In this document: positions 57,148 through 63,508 of the stretch, piece by piece
Layout of the letters: each line of letters opens with the position of its first letter
Numbering within the stretch: position 1 is the first letter of the stretch
Source: Malaciobacter marinus
GTDB taxonomy: Bacteria > Campylobacterota > Campylobacteria > Campylobacterales > Arcobacteraceae
Direction: 5' to 3'
Assembly (NCBI RefSeq): GCF_003544855.1
Contig: NZ_CP032101.1
Location: forward strand, 1,364,001-1,428,000
Length of the DNA: 64,000 bases
Program-made: the position numbers and the translations under genes
The notes under the pieces: generated by a model
The model's database searches: none
What the model saw: only the letters and a program-made list of their open reading frames with translations
Told to the model about the DNA's origin: nothing

Positions 57148-57309
57148 ATGAAACAAAAAGGAGAAACGCACCCCTTAGGGGTTGCTTACTCCCTCGCTTG
57201 CGCTCGGTCGCGTCCTAATACATTCGCTTGGGCTCACTCCTTAGGACGGTTAAAAGGTGTTCGCCCATGGCTCACATTGTTTGAACACTGCGCCCAGGGG
57301 CTTGTGTGA
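57148..57309 (+). CDS. Doubtful 53-residue GC-rich frame
   Basis: A + strand ATG opens a 53-residue frame with Arg, Trp, Ala and Pro content very unlike its neighbours (for example SLGRLKGVRPWLTLFEHC). It spans exactly the hairpin-rich segment and has no ribosome-binding site, so it may simply be open by chance in structured DNA. I list it because open frames through GC-rich islands in such AT-rich DNA are unusual. Confidence 0.15.
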   Translation: MKQKGETHPLGVAYSLACARSRPNTFAWAHSLGRLKGVRPWLTLFEHCAQGLV

Positions 57310-57375
57310 GAAAGGATATTTATGCTCCATGCGTCGCAAAATCGGGATTTTTTGAGGGCTAAAGCCCAATATTGT

Positions 57376-57397
57376 GTTTGCTAAAGCAAACTTTTTT
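57376..57397 (+). terminator. + strand intrinsic terminator in the structured segment
   Basis: GTTTGCT-AA-AGCAAAC forms a perfect 7-bp stem followed by six Ts. Only the + strand has the T-run, so it implies + strand transcription through 57100-57390 opposite to the structural genes. The GGGCT-AA-AGCCC hairpin lies just upstream and shares the GCTAAAGC core. Confidence 0.6.
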
Positions 57398-57579
57398 AAG
57401 ATTGTATCTTCTAGGGAAGATATGAAAAAACTTCATATCTTCTCTATATGGCTTTTTTAAACTAAAGGTTAGTATTGATATTAATTAGGATAGTTTTAAA
57501 GAAATAGAGCCATTTCTGTTCGATTGTGAGTATATTTCAAATAGTTTTTTATTCCATATTGTTTATGTTTGAGATTTTT

Positions 57580-57627
57580 AAAAAAGTAGGGCGGAAAAAT
57601 TATAGTTTTTTTTACCCGCGCCCCGCC
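57580..57627 (-). terminator. Terminator-like hairpin after the lipoprotein gene
   Basis: Read on the - strand, GGCGG and CCGCC close an A/T stem (AAAAA with TTTTT) and are followed by CTAC and six Ts. It starts five bases after the lipoprotein stop, a plausible end of the structural operon. The loop contains unpaired GC-rich bases, so the fold is uncertain. Confidence 0.4.
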
Positions 57628-57631
57628 AGAT

Positions 57632-58027
57632 TTATTCTTTTAAACTGTTTATAGTTTCTTTTGCTTCTTTTGTAGTTTGAATTACTGCATTATCAATCTT
57701 AATATCTTCTCTTGTTAATGCCTTACATTCGCCTTTTGCTTGTTTTATAGTGTAGATTAGTTGTAGGCTTTTCGCTCTTTCTCTAAGCATAATTTCCTCT
57801 TCTTCATCTGCGCTATAGATACCAAGTGTCATAACTTTACCAACAACATTTTTAGCAAGATTTTTATTTTCTTCATTGCTTAATTGTGTTCTTATCTCTT
57901 TGATTTCGTGAATAAGTGCTTCACAACTCATCGCATAGTCTGTTGCTTCAACTGTTGCAATTGGTTGTTTTGCACAACCAATCATAACAGTTGCTGCAGT
58001 TATAGCTATAAAAATATTTTTCTTCAT
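57632..58027 (-). CDS. Viral-element lipoprotein, unknown
   Basis: With the ATG at 58027 (GGAG seven bases upstream) the protein is 131 residues and begins MKKNIFIAITAATVMIGCAK, a lipoprotein signal with lipobox MIGC. A frame seven residues longer exists but has no ribosome site. The mature part is mostly helical (EALIHEIKEIRTQLSNEENK) and acidic. Lipoproteins at the lysis end of phage operons can act like Rz1 spanins; there is no paired Rz-type gene recognised, so this is only a suggestion. It is the last gene of the long - strand operon. Confidence 0.7.
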   Translation of the reverse strand: MKKNIFIAITAATVMIGCAKQPIATVEATDYAMSCEALIHEIKEIRTQLSNEENKNLAKNVVGKVMTLGIYSADEEEEIMLRERAKSLQLIYTIKQAKGECKALTREDIKIDNAVIQTTKEAKETINSLKE

Positions 58028-58066
58028 TTTGCTCCTTTTAAGCAGCAATTTTATAGAAAAATTGTT

Positions 58067-58204
58067 TTATTTCTTTTTAAATGCAACAGCTAAGGCGATT
58101 AAACCTAAGCCAATTAGAATATTTGTAGATATTTTATCTATACTTTTGTTTAATTCTTGCGCGTGTGCTTTAGCTGGAGCTTCTAAGTCTAAGTTATCAA
58201 ACAT
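58067..58204 (-). CDS. 45-residue membrane peptide of the viral element
   Basis: The frame encodes 45 residues with a short amphipathic N-terminus (MFDNLDLEAPAKAHAQELNK), then a single hydrophobic helix (ILIGLGLIALAVAF) and a KKK tail. The start overlaps the stop of the previous gene by eight bases. The N-out hydrophobic-plus-basic-tail pattern recurs in four other proteins of this element and is typical of internal-membrane proteins in lipid-containing tailless phages. Confidence 0.65.
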   Translation of the reverse strand: MFDNLDLEAPAKAHAQELNKSIDKISTNILIGLGLIALAVAFKKK

Positions 58205-58355
58205 TTTTAGCCTTTAAATTTTTTATTTCTGCTTCATGCACTTTTACGATTGTTTTTAAATCATGCAAGTTGTTTGAGATATCTTTTAAATATTTTATCC
58301 CATAAAGAAAGCATACTTCCCAATTATTGGTTATTAGTGTTAAAATGTCTTCCAT
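58197..58355 (-). CDS. 52-residue helical peptide of the viral element
   Basis: The frame begins at 58355 with an ATG that overlaps the stop of the upstream gene (TAATG), and encodes 52 residues: MEDILTLITNNWEVCFLYGI followed by an amphipathic helix (LHDLKTIVKVHEAEIKNL) that may form a coiled coil. No family is recognised. Tight overlaps on both sides make translation likely. Confidence 0.6.
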   Translation of the reverse strand: MEDILTLITNNWEVCFLYGIKYLKDISNNLHDLKTIVKVHEAEIKNLKAKNV

Positions 58356-58654
58356 TATGCAACCTTTTTATATGCAAATAGTGCAGCCGCACCAATTGCA
58401 ATTAAAGGTAAATATTTAAAAGCTTTTGAAGCGTTTTTAATGCCATTTCCCGCATTTGTAAAAACAGAATCAATCTGTAAAAATGTGTTTGAAGCTTCAT
58501 CTTTTAAAGCATTTTCCCAATAGTCAAATTTTTGACTATTTGTAAACTTATAATCTGTGTATAACTCTAAGTTAGGATTATAAGTCGGGTCTTTTGCTTC
58601 TAAAGTTTCTATTTCTCCATCTTCATTTATGGTCGTCCATCTTGATTTAAACAT
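58355..58654 (-). CDS. 99-residue virion-membrane-type protein
   Basis: I chose the internal ATG at 58654 (MFKSRWTTINEDGEIETLEA), one base after the stop of the lysozyme-like gene, because a longer frame would overlap that gene by 80 bases. A hydrophilic N-terminal domain is followed by a helical part (SVFTNAGNGIKNASKAF) and one hydrophobic helix (LPLIAIGAAALFAYKKVA) at the C-terminus. The single C-terminal helix with a basic end matches the other small structural proteins here. Confidence 0.65.
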   Translation of the reverse strand: MFKSRWTTINEDGEIETLEAKDPTYNPNLELYTDYKFTNSQKFDYWENALKDEASNTFLQIDSVFTNAGNGIKNASKAFKYLPLIAIGAAALFAYKKVA

Positions 58655-58655
58655 A

Positions 58656-59246
58656 TTAGCCAACCATATTTGGATTATTATCTTTAAATACTGCGTATTC
58701 CATTGCATTGTAATATTTACTTTGTGTTGTTGCACCTAAAACAGAATTGAAATATTTTTTATAATATTGCCATCTTCCAATTTTTGTCTTAGGTATTGCG
58801 GCCGGTACTCTAAAATATAATAGTCTTGCAAATACGATAGATGTCATCGGTGATTTTCTTAGGTCTGTATATTGTACTTTTGCAATATCTACACCTAAAA
58901 AATTTTTAATTTTTTGTCTAAGCTCTTTGAATATGTTTGCCATAAAATGGTTTTTAACATCTGTAAAAGTAGGGCGGTCAAATTGTGTTAAACCCTCGCC
59001 ATATTCCTTTGAATAATCCGTGGCTTTTCCATTCCTAGACTCTACGGCAATCGTTTCAGCCAATAAAAGCTTTGCTTCTTGTTCTGTTTTAGGCGATATT
59101 ACTTTGCATGCCATTGTAATTTTAGCCATTATCTCTAAATCGCCACCAATAAGCCCGTAAAATTTGTATTCTTTTGAGTGCATTTTTACACCTCCCAAAA
59201 TTAGACCTAAAGCCAAAAGGGCTTTAAGCTTGTTTTGTTGCTTCAT
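58656..59246 (-). CDS. Lysozyme/transglycosylase-like muralytic enzyme
   Basis: The 196-residue protein has an N-terminal hydrophobic stretch (ALLALGLILGGVKM) that could be a membrane or signal-arrest anchor, then a lysozyme-fold domain. The likely catalytic glutamate is E69 in ETIAVESRNG (pattern AxESxxG of lytic transglycosylases), followed by EYGEGLTQFD. The later SIVFARLLYFR and GRWQYYKKYFNS segments resemble the second half of phage lysozyme domains. In tailless phages such enzymes sit in the virion to open the cell wall or act at lysis. It is coupled to its neighbours by overlaps. Confidence 0.7.
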   Translation of the reverse strand: MKQQNKLKALLALGLILGGVKMHSKEYKFYGLIGGDLEIMAKITMACKVISPKTEQEAKLLLAETIAVESRNGKATDYSKEYGEGLTQFDRPTFTDVKNHFMANIFKELRQKIKNFLGVDIAKVQYTDLRKSPMTSIVFARLLYFRVPAAIPKTKIGRWQYYKKYFNSVLGATTQSKYYNAMEYAVFKDNNPNMVG

Positions 59247-59463
59247 CTTGAAGCACCTCTTTAAAGTCTAAATCCTCTAAAACTGCGCCTTTGTAAGGCT
59301 CAATGATTTTTACTACTTTGTAATTAGTTGGAGGATTTTCAAATCTTAATTCAAAAACAGGATAACCGTTTTCATCTTTTGCAATTTGTACTTGCTGTAT
59401 ATCAACAGCAACTTCATTTTGTTTTAAAAGTTTCTCTATTTCTTCTCTTTGATTTTTTGTCAT
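59224..59463 (-). CDS. 79-residue acidic protein, unknown
   Basis: This small protein has an N-terminal helix (KNQREEIEKLLKQNEVAV), a short beta segment (DENGYPVFELRFENPPTNYK) and an acidic end. No family is recognised. The stop of the candidate spike gene is one base upstream, and its own end overlaps the lysozyme-like gene by 23 bases. Its size and place suggest an assembly factor or vertex component. Confidence 0.6.
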   Translation of the reverse strand: MTKNQREEIEKLLKQNEVAVDIQQVQIAKDENGYPVFELRFENPPTNYKVVKIIEPYKGAVLEDLDFKEVLQDEATKQA

Positions 59464-59464
59464 T

Positions 59465-60226
59465 TTATACCTTTTTATATCTTTTTATTAATGTAATATC
59501 TAACTTTAATCTATCATTCTCATAAAGTTTACTAAATACCTGCAGTCTTTTATTCTTTGTGTTTTTGAGTATTATATTTTTACTTATATCTTTGTGTTGT
59601 ACATCTAAACCTGTAGCACAATAATTAGTAGTATTTACATAAACACCTTGTAACATAACATCAATTGTAAAGCCTCTTAAATAAAAATTTGACATTGTAC
59701 TTCTAGGACAAATAAAAATCTCAACTTCATCGCAATCTAAAATAGTACTAATATATTCAACTCTAGAGGTTAAAGTAACAGAAATGTAACTATACTTATC
59801 TTTATTAGTGTCTAATGGATGAAAAATCTTATCTAATGCACTTAGTAGAGCAGGGCTAAAATTTTGAACATTTTGCAAATCTTGAACATTTTGCAAATTA
59901 TTTAAATTGTTTATTTCTCCTATTTTGTTTACTTGTGGGCTTGGTAATATTTCAAAGTTATCACTTCTTGAACTTTGCCCAAATACTAACATTCCATTTT
60001 CAACTGCATTACAATTTACATAAATTTCTGTTACATTGCTTGTCTTTAATGCAAAGTTTTCTTTTATTGGTATTTCGTCCGCTTGGTTACTTCCTAATCG
60101 AACAGTAACATTAGCACCAGCTGGAGCGCTAAGTAAAATTAAATAATTTCTACCACCTGAGATTGGAAAGTTATTTATTTTTTCGCTTATTGGTACTCTT
60201 GCTATGTTATAGTCAACTGTACTCAT
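59465..60226 (-). CDS. Beta-rich protein, candidate penton/spike of the virion
   Basis: The 253-residue protein has an N-terminal beta domain (GRNYLILLSAPAGANVTVRL, like a jelly-roll strand pair). A short heptad-like hinge follows, with two tandem LQNVQ units (LQNVQDLQNVQNF, near residues 111-123), and then a C-terminal beta domain. A base, a flexible or trimeric hinge and a head domain is the architecture of vertex proteins in PM2-like phages. The identification is by architecture and neighbourhood only. Its ATG overlaps the stop of the upstream gene by four bases. Confidence 0.5.
   Translation of the reverse strand: MSTVDYNIARVPISEKINNFPISGGRNYLILLSAPAGANVTVRLGSNQADEIPIKENFALKTSNVTEIYVNCNAVENGMLVFGQSSRSDNFEILPSPQVNKIGEINNLNNLQNVQDLQNVQNFSPALLSALDKIFHPLDTNKDKYSYISVTLTSRVEYISTILDCDEVEIFICPRSTMSNFYLRGFTIDVMLQGVYVNTTNYCATGLDVQHKDISKNIILKNTKNKRLQVFSKLYENDRLKLDITLIKRYKKV
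59863..59898. repeat. Two 18-base tandem repeats inside the spike-like gene
   Basis: GAACATTTTGCAAAT occurs at 59866-59880 and again at 59884-59898, an 18-base period that keeps the frame and encodes the repeated LQNVQ(D/N) heptad-like unit. Confidence 0.7.
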
Positions 60227-60534
60227 TTTTTTCCTTTCTTTAAATGTTTATAGATGTAAGAACTACCAATTATTACCGTTAGTAAGGCTAATTGGTTTCT
60301 TGTTTTTTCATCTTTAAAAAATTCTTGTGCTTGTTTTTGTTTTTCTAAATCAAGACCAGCTTTTGCTAAAACTGCTTTTAGCTTTGTAGTTTCGATAATT
60401 GCTTCTTTTTCTTCTAAAGAGCCATCTTTTATTGCTTTAGCAATCTCTTCCGTGTCTATTTCTACATTTGTAACTGGTTTTACATCTATTGTATTGTAAG
60501 TGTAGTTTTTAGAACTACTTCCACCGCCACCCAT
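60223..60534 (-). CDS. 103-residue membrane protein with MGGGGSSS N-terminus
   Basis: The protein starts MGGGGSSSKNYTYNTIDVKP, has a charged central helical part (EEIAKAIKDGSLEEKEAI) and ends with one hydrophobic helix (LALLTVIIGSSYIYKHLKKGKK) and basic tail. The Gly/Ser start resembles that of the 122-residue protein to its right (MGLFGGSS). No function is recognised. One C-terminal membrane helix with a basic tail is repeated across this operon, which supports a virion-membrane role. Confidence 0.62.
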   Translation of the reverse strand: MGGGGSSSKNYTYNTIDVKPVTNVEIDTEEIAKAIKDGSLEEKEAIIETTKLKAVLAKAGLDLEKQKQAQEFFKDEKTRNQLALLTVIIGSSYIYKHLKKGKK

Positions 60535-60535
60535 G

Positions 60536-60880
60536 CTAATCCTTCACAAATTGATAAACTATATTGTTTCCTAATTTGCCAATAGGGACAGTGTGGTTTT
60601 TATAATCCCTATTTTTTCCTATTCTTAAGATTGGCATGTTAAAAGAAAACATAAGTTTTTCTACTTTTTTATGAAATTTTAGAAAAGCTTTATTTTTTTT
60701 CTTTGTATAAGCATATAAAGCCCAAATAAAGCCACTATCAAACATAAATACATAAGTTGTATTTGGATTTGATGGTTTATCTGCTATACAAAAACCATCT
60801 TTTATAAATGGTTCTTGAGGGTCTGCTTGACCCTCTTTTACTAACTCTTCTAAAAAATCATAATTATCTAAAAAGTACAT
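60536..60880 (-). CDS. 114-residue soluble protein, unknown (faint GNAT-like end)
   Basis: This mixed alpha/beta protein (MYFLDNYDFLEELVKEGQAD at the start) lacks a membrane helix, unlike most of its neighbours. The second half (FLKFHKKVEKLMFSFNMPIL, then a KLGNNIVYQF end) is faintly like the C-terminal part of acetyltransferase-fold proteins seen among phage internal proteins. That likeness is weak. It shares one base with the upstream gene. Confidence 0.55.
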   Translation of the reverse strand: MYFLDNYDFLEELVKEGQADPQEPFIKDGFCIADKPSNPNTTYVFMFDSGFIWALYAYTKKKNKAFLKFHKKVEKLMFSFNMPILRIGKNRDYKNHTVPIGKLGNNIVYQFVKD

Positions 60881-61248
60881 TATTTTTTCTTTTTAGATTT
60901 TTTATTAATTAACAAATAAATTGCACCAATAGCACCAACACCACCAATAATATAAAGAAGCTTTTTATTATCATCTGTACCTATATTTCTTAATACTCCA
61001 GCTTCTTTAGGTTGCGCATCTTCTTCTTGATATCTGCTTGTTTGTGCTGGTCCACCTGTACCACCCGCAACACCAACGGAAGCGCTTAAGCCTAAACTAT
61101 CATCAAGTTTAGGGCTTGTAGTTGCGTCTTGTCTATTAACTTTATCTTGTGTACTCGTTTGGTCTTCCCCAAACTGTATAATTGGACTAAAATCAATAGA
61201 ACTTACAACACTACTAGTACTTTGACTACTTCCACCAAATAACCCCAT
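60880..61248 (-). CDS. 122-residue membrane protein with MGLFGGSS N-terminus
   Basis: A Gly/Ser/Gln-rich, probably flexible N-terminal region (MGLFGGSSQSTSSVV, later SVGVAGGTGGPAQTS) precedes a C-terminal hydrophobic helix (LLYIIGGVGAIGAIYLLI) and a KKSKKKK tail. This is a minor-capsid or membrane-tether layout. The gene lies two bases downstream of another single-helix protein gene and shares a base with the next. Confidence 0.6.
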   Translation of the reverse strand: MGLFGGSSQSTSSVVSSIDFSPIIQFGEDQTSTQDKVNRQDATTSPKLDDSLGLSASVGVAGGTGGPAQTSRYQEEDAQPKEAGVLRNIGTDDNKKLLYIIGGVGAIGAIYLLINKKSKKKK

Positions 61249-61250
61249 GT

Positions 61251-61559
61251 TTAATCCTTAAATATTATAAACAATGCAAGTAACCCAATACCACCATATA
61301 CTAAATTTGTGTTACTTATATTTTTTAAAGGATTGATTGAGTCTTGTTGTGCATTTTGATTAATGTTCTCATACTCTTGCGCTTTTGCACTATTGTCATT
61401 TTTGTTTGAATTGCCTTTTACTGCATTTTCAATCTCTGTGTATTTTTCCCAAACACTTCCAATGTTTTCCATCCATTCATTTGCTGTGTCTGTAACATCT
61501 CCAAAACTCCAATTAGTGGGAGTGGAGTCGCCTCCCGTGTACATTTCCCACATGCTCAT
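61251..61559 (-). CDS. 102-residue single-pass membrane protein, next to the capsid gene
   Basis: The protein (MSMWEMYTGGDSTPTNWSFG start) has a long Asn/Gln/Ser-rich hydrophilic part and one hydrophobic C-terminal helix (LVYGGIGLLALFIIF). It follows the capsid gene by seven bases. Proteins of this size and topology next to the capsid gene of tailless phages often sit in the internal membrane beneath the capsid; no sequence family is recognised. Confidence 0.6.
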   Translation of the reverse strand: MSMWEMYTGGDSTPTNWSFGDVTDTANEWMENIGSVWEKYTEIENAVKGNSNKNDNSAKAQEYENINQNAQQDSINPLKNISNTNLVYGGIGLLALFIIFKD

Positions 61560-61566
61560 AAATCAC

Positions 61567-62517
61567 CTACTTTTCTAAAATATTTGTTTTTTGAACTGTA
61601 TCAGTTAAGATATGTACATTGTTTGTTTCCCCTGGTTGTTTCTCAACATCTAAAACAACTTCTAAAGTGTTATAGCTGTTTATAGTGTCTAGTAAATCAG
61701 TCATACGACCTCTAATTGTAAAATCAACCACATAGCAACCTTTTAATAAATTGTATGCTTCGGGTTTAAACTCAAATACGTTTTTTGCCCTTAATGCGTT
61801 CGCGTCAATATCAACAAAAGTTGTATTACCAGACTTTATCTTTACACCTTTTATCATGTTGTCAACTCTTTTACCATCTACGGTAGAAACGATTTGAATT
61901 GACTTGTAAAGCTTTTGTGTAGGTAAGCTAATAGTTAGCTCATTTGTTGTACTAGTAACTTCTTTTAGTAAACTAGTTGAGTTAAAGAAACTAATTGTTT
62001 CATTTGCATTTCTTTTGTAATTAATCAAAGAAGATGACCAAACATCTAATTTTGCATTATTTACAGTTATACCGCTACCAATTGAACTATCTCCACCCCA
62101 GTTTATTAACAAGTCAAAAGTTGTAAATAATGCAGTATTTAAGATAGTATCGTGCGGTCTGATAGTGTTAAACATACTAAAAGGTATAACAGCATAAACA
62201 AAACTTTCTTTTCCAGCTCCCTCACTTGTATCTATTGAATGCATACCTCTTTGAGATGTACCAATAATATTATCTAAGTAAAGTTTTTTACTCGGAATTT
62301 GTTTAATAGTTTGATTACCATTTGCAATTACTTCAAGTTGATTTATTAACCCAAATAAAGCCTCATCTTTAAAAGTTGCACCAGCTGCATTATCATGATT
62401 TACTGTTAATTTTAATAGTAAATATTGTGTATGATAATTTCTACTTAATTCAATTCTCTTTTGAGAACTTGGACTATAAAGCGCGTGATTTTCGTATCTC
62501 TCATATAATCTTGCCAT
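61567..62517 (-). CDS. Candidate double-jelly-roll major capsid protein
   Basis: The 316-residue protein is soluble, has no signal or membrane helix, and is composed mainly of alternating beta-strand segments (YLLLKLTVNH, FTTFDLLINWGG, TNELTISLPTQKLYKSIQIV, YVVDFTIRG) with short helices. That is the composition of two tandem upright jelly rolls. The length lies within the range known for PM2/autolykivirus-type capsid proteins (about 270-350). The N-terminal RKxIELSRNYHTQYL-like region would lie at the capsid inner surface. Its genomic setting (packaging ATPase, tiny membrane proteins, muralytic enzyme, no tail genes) strongly supports it. I cannot confirm the fold without a structural comparison. 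The ATG overlaps the preceding stop. Confidence 0.65.
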   Translation of the reverse strand: MARLYERYENHALYSPSSQKRIELSRNYHTQYLLLKLTVNHDNAAGATFKDEALFGLINQLEVIANGNQTIKQIPSKKLYLDNIIGTSQRGMHSIDTSEGAGKESFVYAVIPFSMFNTIRPHDTILNTALFTTFDLLINWGGDSSIGSGITVNNAKLDVWSSSLINYKRNANETISFFNSTSLLKEVTSTTNELTISLPTQKLYKSIQIVSTVDGKRVDNMIKGVKIKSGNTTFVDIDANALRAKNVFEFKPEAYNLLKGCYVVDFTIRGRMTDLLDTINSYNTLEVVLDVEKQPGETNNVHILTDTVQKTNILEK

Positions 62518-62618
62518 TATAATGCCCCTGCAATAACTGGTCTAATAAATTTTTTTGCGATAATAATTCCCGCCATACATCCAAGTGCTAATCCTAAATC
62601 TGTTTGTGTGAAATTCAT
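62517..62618 (-). CDS. 33-residue membrane peptide A
   Basis: The frame encodes MNFTQTDLGLALGCMAGIII and then a basic AKKFIRP segment, ending GAL. There is one hydrophobic helix with positive charges after it. GGGGAAAAAC precedes the ATG, and the stop overlaps the capsid gene start (TAATG), so translation is coupled. It fits a virion-membrane component. Confidence 0.65.
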   Translation of the reverse strand: MNFTQTDLGLALGCMAGIIIAKKFIRPVIAGAL

Positions 62619-62635
62619 TTGTTTTTCCCCTTTCC

Positions 62636-62737
62636 CTATACTGCTTTAGCTTGAGGTATCCATTTACCCGCTACATCACTTATGATAACAACTGCGAAGC
62701 CAATCATCGCACCTTTTAAAAGATTTTTTTGACTCAT
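62636..62737 (-). CDS. 33-residue membrane peptide B
   Basis: The frame encodes MSQKNLLKGAMIGFAVVIIS, then a DVAGKWIPQAKAV tail. It has one short hydrophobic helix. An AGGAG site lies nine bases before the ATG, one of the better ribosome-binding sites of the element. It is the first gene after the ncRNA-bearing gap, so it heads the capsid transcript. Confidence 0.6.
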   Translation of the reverse strand: MSQKNLLKGAMIGFAVVIISDVAGKWIPQAKAV

Positions 62738-62759
62738 TTTTGAGTACTCCTTTTTTATG

Positions 62760-62788
62760 TTGATTTTTTAAGCCTTTTTGGCTATAAT
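62760..62788 (+). promoter_or_regulatory. Sigma70-type promoter of the antisense RNA
   Basis: TTGATT at 62760-62765 and TATAAT at 62783-62788 are separated by 17 bases. No + strand protein gene follows. The next + strand element is a perfect terminator 45 bases on, defining a short transcript. Confidence 0.6.
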
Positions 62789-62794
62789 AATGGT

Positions 62795-62880
62795 CTTATT
62801 TGATTGAGTTCGGCAAGGACTTATTTTTGCGAGGGTTTTAAAGTGTGCTTGGGGAAATGCACTTTAAAGCCTTTTTTTTT
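62795..62880 (+). ncRNA. Candidate ~86-nt antisense/regulatory RNA between ATPase and capsid genes
   Basis: The transcript would run from about 62795 to the intrinsic terminator at 62834-62880, where GGTTTTAAAGTG pairs with CACTTTAAAGCC (12 bp, one G-U), loop of about 14 bases, followed by nine Ts. It lies on the + strand opposite the leader of the - strand capsid transcript and ends on the ATPase stop codon. The 5' part is single-stranded-looking (GGTCTTATTTGATTGAG). It could act in cis on capsid-gene expression or in trans. It is not any RNA family I recognise. Confidence 0.6.
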
Positions 62881-63508
62881 AGCTTAAAATTTGTAGGTCT
62901 TTTTCAGTTGTTTTTATAATCTCCTTTTTTTCATCTTCAATTCTCAAAAACTCAAACTTATTAAGGTCAGCAATCATTTCAGCATAACTTGAATCGAGTA
63001 GGGCTTTTATATATTTTTTGTCATTTGGCTCTCTTAATCTACTAAAAATAAATATATCTGTTAAAGCTGTTAAATTTCTGCTTATATTAGCGGGTCTTCT
63101 GCTTGTAGTAATGATATCTATTCTGTTATGTCTACCATACTGTACAAGTTTATTAAAATAGCTCTTCTTGTCTGTTCTAGTATCAAAAAACATATCTATT
63201 TCATCTATTACAAAAGTTATATTTTTCATTTTAAATATTGTTTCTGCTAGTTCTTCAGCTTCATCAATAGTATTTACGACTAATTCTAATTTATGCTTCA
63301 TAAATAGTTTATAATTATCTCTTTTCGTTATAAACTTGTGAAACTTAGATACACTCGTAAATACTAATCTTCTAATATTTTCTTCATACTGAAATCTAGG
63401 ATCCAGGATAATGGTAGGCTTATCTGTTAAGATAGCTAACTTCTCTGTAAGAGTAGTCTTACCATATCCTTTATGACCAATGATTGTATAAATCTTGTTT
63501 TGTATCAA
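62879..63508 (-). CDS. HerA/FtsK-superfamily (A32-like) genome-packaging ATPase
   Basis: The 209-residue protein has Walker A GHKGYGKTTL (residues 11-20), Walker B TFVIDEID (98-105), a sensor-type IITTSRRPAN stretch and a C-terminal IFIFSRLRE segment. This is the compact layout of the packaging ATPases of PRD1/PM2/autolykivirus-type viruses. Filamentous-phage Zot proteins belong to the same superfamily but normally have a membrane helix and a longer C-terminus, which this lacks. It overlaps the upstream gene by four bases and ends where the + strand RNA terminator begins. Confidence 0.85.
   Translation of the reverse strand: MIQNKIYTIIGHKGYGKTTLTEKLAILTDKPTIILDPRFQYEENIRRLVFTSVSKFHKFITKRDNYKLFMKHKLELVVNTIDEAEELAETIFKMKNITFVIDEIDMFFDTRTDKKSYFNKLVQYGRHNRIDIITTSRRPANISRNLTALTDIFIFSRLREPNDKKYIKALLDSSYAEMIADLNKFEFLRIEDEKKEIIKTTEKDLQILS

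Larger units (their letters stand above)
57047..57631. other. 585-base non-coding, hairpin-dense segment (possible origin or RNA)
   Basis: No convincing protein gene is seen here. Bases 57171-57310 are about 56 percent G+C, roughly twice the surroundings. At least six inverted repeats occur: CCCC/GGGG at 57171-57181; CGTCCTAA/TTAGGACG at 57211 and 57241; GTGTTC/GAACAC at 57257 and 57283; CTCACA/TGTGAG at 57271 and 57305; GGGCT/AGCCC at 57356-57367; and GAAGATATGAA/TTCATATCTTC at 57416-57442. Next to the iterons this resembles a replication origin or a structured RNA. The T-rich 57440-57580 part has nothing visible. Confidence 0.6.

Noticed and set aside
58355-58735. Longer 126-residue start for the protein ending at 58355
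   Set aside because: It would overlap the lysozyme-like gene by 80 bases and its first 27 residues look like an out-of-frame read; the internal ATG one base after the lysozyme stop is preferred.
62879-63508. Zot protein of a filamentous (Inovirus) prophage
   Set aside because: The ATPase superfamily fits, but there is no membrane helix in it, no pIII/pVIII-type coat genes, and a large beta-rich capsid-like protein plus lysozyme are present instead.
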